From assembly GCA_012931725.1 (NCBI GenBank), contig CM022946.1, positions 114,687,977 to 114,751,976 on the forward strand: 64,000 nt of DNA, in the 5' to 3' direction. Positions 57,469 to 64,000 of this stretch are shown in pieces. Each line of letters begins with the position of its first letter. The first letter of the stretch is position 1. Under the pieces are notes generated by a model. The model was given only the letters and a program-made list of their open reading frames with translations, was not told where the DNA came from and did no database searches. This DNA comes from Litsea cubeba. Its lineage: Eukaryota; Streptophyta; Magnoliopsida; Laurales; Lauraceae. The position numbers and the translations under genes are program-made.

Positions 57469-58304
57469 CATCTGGACTTTACCCTATATCATTCATGATC
57501 AATTCAAGATGCCCTTCTATTGTGGAAGGAGATATATGCAACATGATAAAACGGACATATTCTGTTGAACGTAACGATTAAACTGTATATTGAAGAAAAA
57601 CTGGCCTTTAGGTGCACTAATTCCCTTAACATTTTCAAAAGACTTGAAAGGTTCTACCAGATTCTGACCTTAGGGATCAGTTGGTGGACCCTACTAGTAA
57701 ACAGTAACATATAGTCAGGACTTTATTGCAGAAGAATAGCTGTAATTTGGAAATCAAAGGCTTGGTTGCTCTAATGACATCATGATAAGAGCCTGAACCC
57801 AAGATTTAGATTATAAAAAGCAAGAATACAGAAAAAAAGGGAAGAATAAAACTGTAGAGATGTTATTGAGAATGTCTATTTTGCCAGCTGGACCGATGGT
57901 CCTTATGTACAGGATGCATATCTTTGACAATACAAACAAGATCATAATGATCTTATGAAACAGCTATATGCATTATAGAGTGAATCTGAATTGTGTACTT
58001 TGGTGTAGATTCTGGTATAACATGGTACTCCAAAGGAGCAAAATTGCTCTATGCTTTCTCACTAACAATGATTTCAAGAACACATTGTACATATACATAT
58101 GCATATTCATGTATGTGTGTACGTATTTATGTAACAATTTTCCATTGCGAACTGTCTACACTTCATGTTGTGCACACTCCCCCCTTCTGCCATAGGATTC
58201 ACCCAAGGGTTTAAAATTTCTCCTTGGAAGCTGAAAAAGGCTTTCTCTTGCAATTTTGGATGGAGAAATACTGTGACCAAGTTAGCCACAGTAATATGTC
58301 GAGT

Positions 58305-58358
<54 letters not shown>

Positions 58359-58465
58359 ATAAGTTGGTTATTTTGTTATCATGCCTTATAACAGGTTTTA
58401 AATTAACACTTAGTGGCGTTGTTTGCACAAAACTATAGAAATATGATAGTCATTGAATATATTTC
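57469..58465. other. Sequence downstream of the nested block; no exon recognised
   Basis: This continues the DNA left of 35018. It would be intron or 3' flank of the small gene at 33134-34300. A (CT)n microsatellite lies at 58309-58355. No convincing third exon was found on the + strand. Confidence 0.4.
58309..58355 (+). repeat. (CT)n microsatellite, ~23 units
   Basis: An uninterrupted CT run of about 47 bp. Confidence 0.95.
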
Positions 58466-58470
58466 AAGGG

Positions 58471-59398
58471 TGTAGGTGCAGAAAATAATGACCCACAATA
58501 AGGAGGGAGCCTTATAGGACTTATCCGATGATGATGATGATTGGGAATGTCTGGGAGCCGTCCGAAAACCTGCAAGGGAAGAGCAAACGGTCAGAGGACC
58601 CTGGCCTGGGCGGCTCAAGGCTCTCCGATGCCAAAGTCAGTGTGGGAACTGGAACAATGGAAGGAGAGGAAGAAGAGAGGCAGAGTAACGGCTCTGTGTA
58701 TGAAAATGTACGTACCTTTGATGGTGGTATGAGCCTCTATTTATAGAGTTTGGAACGTATCTTTGGGAGATATCGTGGTGTGGGACCCGTGATTCGACAG
58801 GGAAGTCACGATCAGCCCACATTACATTAATTGCGGTCCAATCCAGCCCACTATGCATTAAATGCGCGTCGGATCAGCCCACGTCGCATTTAATGCACGT
58901 CTTGTTGGGCCAGATCGTGTTGGACGCCTTTGGCGGTAGGGGATCGTGGGATCTGCCCTCGGGCCTTGCCCTGATGTGGCCTCAGCCGCTGGATGCCGCC
59001 CTGTCAGGATATGGCGAAGATTGTGGGCGGCTGGATGTCGTGTCTGTCCCACTAGCTCGTGCCCCTATCCCTCCACGTGCCTGATGACGTGGGGGATGAG
59101 GGGCGCAAGTGAAGGTTCTCTCTTGCTTCGGCTACTGTCCTGGCTTCTTCAGCCGAGGTGGAGTTTTCTGCCGAGATGGCACCGGGGTGGCTCAGCCGAG
59201 GTGGAGCTCCCCGCCGAGATGGCACCCGGGGTGGACCAGTTCGGCGCTAGTGGCCCGGAGATGCTTGACTTCGGCCAAGGCCTCTGTCCTGGTAGCCGGG
59301 GTGAGATTGGTGCCACGTAGATGGCACGTGAGAATGCTTAGCCTCATCTGATGGCTGTGATTAGCTTAATCCTGTGGCTCTGGAAATCTCCCCACACA
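58471..59398. mobile_element. Solo LTR (928 bp) of the Tat-like family
   Basis: Ends TGTAGGTGCAG...CTCCCCACACA are flanked by the exact 5-bp repeat AAGGG (58466-58470 and 59399-59403). It is homologous along its length to the LTR at 465-1348. No internal sequence remains, so it arose by LTR-LTR recombination or an equivalent loss. A ~45-bp segment ('CAGCCGAGGTGGAG...GAGATGGCACC') is duplicated at 59150-59233 but single in the other copy. Confidence 0.92.
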
Positions 59399-59403
59399 AA
59401 GGG

Positions 59404-61913
59404 TAATGGGTGTTTTATGTAATCATAACCCAATCAGTGATTAAAAAGAAAAAACTAGGAGGGGTCATGCACAAGTGATGCACTCTGTCCCTACTCTCTC
59501 TTCGTTTCTGTCTTCCTCTCTCTCTTCCTTCTTTTGTCTTCTCTCTTCTTCTCTTCCCTTTTCCATCTTAATGGTATTAAAACATTTCAAGTTGGTATCT
59601 GAGAGTTGATCGTGTAGCTTGGTAAGACAAGGCGAGGACTTACACGACGAAGCAATAAAGATCTATGTAAACCCTTCCTCCTTCACAGAAATTGATTCAC
59701 CCGTCAGTATTAAGAGGTTTAGATGTAGTGCAGAAGGTTCAATTAGGTGACATGGCTTTGTCCTTTAAATCTGCCACATGCAGTGGTTTAAGGACGTACC
59801 TAGAAGGCTCTTCCTCAGATATCTGAAGTGGTTCGATTTGATGTCTGCAGTTGTGTTTTTCAGATGAAATTCCTGTCATAGCCAGATCTAAGTGACTATA
59901 CCCACTTAGCAGGTCTGGTCCTGTCAAAAGCAGTGACTGTTTGTTTCTGGTCAAATTCTGAAGTGATTGGGGTTCCTGCATCAATGCATCAATGCCAAAC
60001 ATATATGTTCCCGTTGGTTGAGTTGACTTTTATCAGTCATGCACTTATGCTGCTGGTTGGTTGGTTTTAAGGTTGTTTTAAGCTACTTCTTGGTTGCGAG
60101 AGATTTTATGCCTCTGTGTTGGGATGTTATTATGATTTTTCCTGGGTGATTAATTCATTGTTTACATGGGGAGCAGGGTCTCACCAGTTTCTAGTTACTG
60201 GTTCACAGTGAGCATCTAAAGTATTTATTTGAACTTGCTTTTGTGATTGTTAGGGATTCTAGGTTAAATGCTAAATCAGCTGAACAAATGGTGGAAAAAA
60301 AATCTGATGGGTTTAAAGAAGCAGCTATTCACTTCGTTTATCTGATAAGGGGGTGGTCCACTCCTGCTGTTTCTGAGGGTTGACCACTGCTGAGGGAGAG
60401 TACTTTTGAACAATTTCTTCAGTAATCTATCATTATTTTCTCAAGTTGCTGTTGCAATGTGGTTTAATTATGTGAAAGGTGGCCCGTGCTCCTGAAGTTT
60501 GGTTTGTGAGAAGTACTTGGTTGATGATCTGTGTTCATGAATTCTCTCAACATGAGTTGTTTGGGTGAGACTATTGTGTCTATCCAAGAAGAAATTAAAG
60601 TGCTTTGTCAACGTCTCATTGCCTTTGAGGAGAGTTCCTCGAGTATGTCTCTAATACTTCATTTTCCTAATAAGACGACAGACGACTCATGAACAAGTTT
60701 AGAGGAAAGGAAAAGTTCATAAATGGTTTTCATTGACCAAGTAAGCGTTTGGTAGGGTGACAACTGCCAAGGCAGTTAACTTGAAGGTCATTGAAGAAAA
60801 CATACATTCTTAATTGTGACATTGGAATGGTACAAGTATGAAGGAGAAGCAACACGCGGGATGATTATGTGTGGGGTCTCACCTGAGCTACTTGTTAGGG
60901 TTGGTTTACACCAAGGGTTAGCTTCAAGCCCCTATGTCTTGATTATGACAACTTAGTAAGAGATGTCTAATATGACGTGTGATGTTCATGATGATGTGGT
61001 ATTTTTTAGTGAGACAAGAAACAAGCAAATAACAACTTTGGAGAAAGGTGTTCGAGTGTAATAGATTGAAAGTTAGTGATACAGGACAGTGCAAGGCTAA
61101 TCTAAATGATGATATGAGATCAAGAAAACACTCAACATTCACAACTAAAATTATAAAACTGAAAAATTCAGATTGCTCCTCTTATATAAAAATTTAGTTT
61201 GGGAATTAAGAGGTGACTCTGGCCTTGCCACAATCCCACAATGAGAACCTCCCAAATCTAAATTGGGAGTTGCAATGGAAGATAAGTTTTCCACTAGCTT
61301 AGGGAACAATCCAAATTTCAAATAGAATTACTACCCCTTTAGAGGATTTGACAAAAAGGTTAGGTCCAAGGGGATATTTGCAAATAATAGAACTAAAATA
61401 GGGTTCACAGATAATGTTCCAATTCACATGAAATAACCCACGGTTGTAATTGTTCAAAACAGTTTGTGGCATCACAAAATGATATAGGTGATGGTATGCT
61501 CAAAGAAAAGTAAGAGGGAAGAAGGAGAGATACATGATTCGCGATCTCACACAAGGCGAGGCCCGATGGTTTCACACCAGATCCTTTTCCAGGAAAAGTA
61601 GCCAAAAGCATTCATTCATTAACATTCATTACATTAACTGAGAAAGAGGTCTATAAAGAAAACCTAACCCTAAAATAGAATCTAACTCTTCCTACGACCA
61701 AGATCATAACATCCAACTCAAAAAAAGTTAAAATTAAATAAAAACTTCACTTGAACCAATAAATCCATAATCAAATAAAAGAAAAATTAATGAAATAGGT
61801 AAACTTGGGTGGGTAGTACAGCCCATTTGACCATACGTACTTGGATGGCCCCCTCAAATGGGCCCTACTTGGTCTTCAATTCTCTTATTTGTTGGTCCCT
61901 CCCATGTGGCACA
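59404..61913. other. Unassigned DNA, perhaps with an old copia 5' remnant
   Basis: TTGGTATCTGAGAG at about 59594-59607 resembles a decayed tRNA-Met PBS (TGGTATCAGAGC) and follows a CT-rich, LTR-end-like stretch (59490-59575). If so, an old + strand copia element starts here, but no gag or pol domain could be read afterwards. A short frame at about 60537-60690 (SIQEEIKVLCQRLIAFEESS) is of unknown origin. Nothing else is recognised. Confidence 0.25.
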
Positions 61914-64000
61914 TGTCGCGACCCCGGACCGAAAGGGGAAAAGAATCCGAGTCCGGGAGGTCGGGACAGTGGGTTGGGTGATGCCGCGCCACGTGCATCT
62001 CTTTGGCTAGAACGCACACGGAATTAAAAGAATATTTATCCGTGCACGTGATTTCCCACAGGGTTCCGCGGTGAGGATTATCTTTACACATCATCTCACA
62101 TATAACCGTATCGAACATATTTTCAAGATTGCGGAAGCGTGTAGTAAACCATATTAATACCATTCAATCATAAACAAGACTGATTTATGGTTAACATAAC
62201 AAGATATCAGGATGAGCAATGATCAGGCATATTTTCCCCAAAGTAAAGTTAAATGTAATTACAAAATATCAGTTGATTAATGCTCCCAAAATAACGGTCA
62301 ACAAAGACCGTACAACCAAATGAAATCTAAAACAAAGATATCAAATTCCCAAAGTGTATCGTCCTCAAGGCAAAGCCGAATGTCTACATGACATCATCGG
62401 CTTGCCACTCAATCACTCGTTGCGGTTCACCGACCGCCTCCTCTGGCTCCTCCTCAATGGCAATAAGCTCGGGACCTGAGTACCAAAATAAATGGATCAG
62501 ATACGACGGTCTGGCAGGTGGGTGAAAAGATATGACAATAATAAAACAATGATGCTATGCAAGAGTTAAGAAAACTTATGGATAAACAATGAACTTTATA
62601 AAAGACAATGTATCATTTCATAAGAAGTACATATGCAATAAATCATGTAAGGTAACAAGGATTCGGAAACTGTCAAGATGGCAACCCCACAAGCTAGATC
62701 CTCCCTTCACCGAAGTGAAAGAGAGCGCATACCCTAACAGGATCATTGACCTCAGTCACACGAGGTGAGGAGGAACAACGATAAACAGGATCATTGGCCT
62801 CAGTCACACGAGGTGAGGAGGAACAACGATAAATATTATAATATACATATATACATACTCTGCGGGACCACGGGTAGCGAACCGGGGTAAGAACTCTGCA
62901 CATTCCAGACTGCAGCTGACTATCAGGAGGGGAAGGAACCCCAAGTCGGGAGATCAAACTGACGAGGTCGTCCAAGCTCAGTGGTGCCGACTCATAAGTC
63001 AAATACGATAACTCAAATCATATGCACGGTAAGAAACGGGGTGCCAAAATGCACAAAATACACATTCACCTCGAGTTGCCATATACAAGTTAGCAAAAGC
63101 TAAACACATCACTTCTAGTACTCTTGGGACGGTCTAGTCATATCAAGTTGGTTTGAAATCCCAAAATAAGAGTTAGGTTGAAAATTAGATACAATTAGTT
63201 TTCCATACTTTTACAGGCCAACAATGGGGTTTCTAGAATTGAAACAGTGCGAATAGGGTCCCGTATGTCGGTTATGATGAAATTTTGGTACTCTTTAAGA
63301 GTTAGGGACATTCCGGATCCTTATACACATTGATCAATCTAGAAAGACCTCATGGAGTTTCCATGATGAGGTTCCTCCTTCCTTCGGACTTCATATAATG
63401 CCTTACCCATCCTTGAATAGCATTGGGCCTCCAAACAATACCTCCACACTACAGCCCTTCACAATATACCCCAATCTTTCATGGGTTTGAATGCATCATT
63501 ATAGGTTCAATGTCTTCAAATAAGAAGATAAGGGATAGAGCTGAATTGGACTTGAGTATGGCTTGGAATGAATCTGGAAATTAGTCTCACAATTCTCCTA
63601 TTTTACAGTTTATCTCATTTCAGTCCGATCGATCGGACTCCTTGGCTGATCGATCGGTCCTGAATTTGCTTCCAGTTATTTACAGTCCGATCGATCGGAC
63701 CTGATGGGCGATCGATCGGTTCTGAGAACCCTCTCAGTTATTTACAGTCCGATCGATCCGGCCTGACGGGCGATCGATCGGTCCTGAGAACCCTCTGTTA
63801 TTTACAGTCCGATCGATCGGGCCTGACGGGCGATCGATCGGTCCTGTAGCGAATCTCAACCCATTTGGTTGAATCCTTCTCTTGTCCAACTCCAATCCAT
63901 TTCCTGTCTTTCCCCTTCTTCCATACATATCTTCACAATTAATTGGGCTATTCCTTGACCTCATATCTCATTCAATTCATCATTCAAAATCAATAAGACT
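61914..64000. mobile_element. Second LTR of the large gypsy-type family, cut by the window edge
   Basis: Starts TGTCGCGACCCCGGACCG, the counterpart of TGTCACACCCCG at 35023. Ordered shared blocks include ACGACGGTCTGGCA (62500), GGCAACCC near 62680, GCTGCAGCTG-like near 62912 and GCTCAGTGGTGCC (62980). A 52-bp unit (AGGATCATTG(A/G)CCTCAGTCA...) is duplicated at about 62737-62833, and the palindrome array lies at 63620-63842. Whether it is solo or part of a complete element cannot be seen. Confidence 0.75.
63620..63842. repeat. Tandem array with eight GATCGATC palindrome cores
   Basis: A ~61-bp unit ('TTATTTACAGTCCGATCGATCGG...GGGCGATCGATCGGTCCTGAGAACCCTC') is repeated about 3.5 times. Each unit holds two sites centred on CGATCGATCG. 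The first site of each pair is usually the full palindrome CCGATCGATCGG; one copy has a C insertion (GATCGATCCGG, about 63747). Confidence 0.93.

Noticed and set aside
62694..63002. 102-codon minus-strand frame near the right end
   Set aside because: It spans the 52-bp tandem duplication inside the large LTR and shows no protein similarity.

Overview
The window is plant nuclear DNA, from a flowering plant. All recognisable coding capacity except one small split gene belongs to plant-type transposable elements: Ty1/copia, Ty3/gypsy (Athila-like and Tat-like), L1-type LINEs, hAT, a Helitron and Mutator/MITE-like elements. An LRR-kinase fragment resembles SKM1-type plant receptors. The dispersed 'GTGGGACCC...GGTCCACCATC...AACCGTCCAT' repeats suggest an early-diverging angiosperm such as a magnoliid, but that is only an impression. 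No microbial genes, operons, CRISPR arrays, rRNA or intact tRNA genes were seen.

Layout, 1-35 kb: 1-1348 is the 5' end of a Tat-like gypsy element (minus strand) that runs out of the window. 2659-3600 and 25462-26367 are two copies of a 0.9-kb TIR element with 7-bp target duplications. 3643-6722 is a Helitron filled with a ~145-bp satellite organised as a ~790-bp higher-order repeat; a related Helitron 3' end lies at 11350. 8.3-10.7 kb holds a broken LRR-receptor-kinase fragment and a 21-bp minisatellite. 15075-16645 is a hAT element with an exact 8-bp duplication. 17963-22198 is a decayed LINE interrupted by a solo LTR (19226-20911). 24950-32131 is an old copia pseudogene interrupted by the second TIR element and by a younger copia copy (26525-31958). 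32451-32992 is a LINE insertion with an internal inversion and an 18-bp duplication, the signature of twin priming.

Layout, 33-64 kb: two in-phase exons (33134-33244 and 34221-34300, + strand) belong to a small conserved plant gene. Downstream of exon 2, probably in an intron, a 22.4-kb nested block (35023-57463) has been inserted. It is a solo LTR of a large gypsy-type family (duplication CACTG) that itself received an Athila-like element (35510-45886, duplication CCTCT) and a full-length copia element (48582-57204, duplication TGGTC). 58471-59398 is a solo LTR of the same Tat-like family as 1-1348. From 61914 to the end lies a second LTR of the large family, cut by the window edge.

The most unusual signals are: (a) arrays of 12-bp palindromes at matching places in the two large LTRs, with a conserved CCG/CGG frame but a different six-base core (CTCGAG versus ATCGAT); (b) a Helitron carrying a satellite higher-order array; (c) a copia polyprotein frame that looks intact but hides two compensating frameshifts; (d) a twin-primed LINE with clear boundaries. 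No single new functional system is proven; (a) is the best candidate for an undescribed one. LTR comparisons were made by eye and are approximate.
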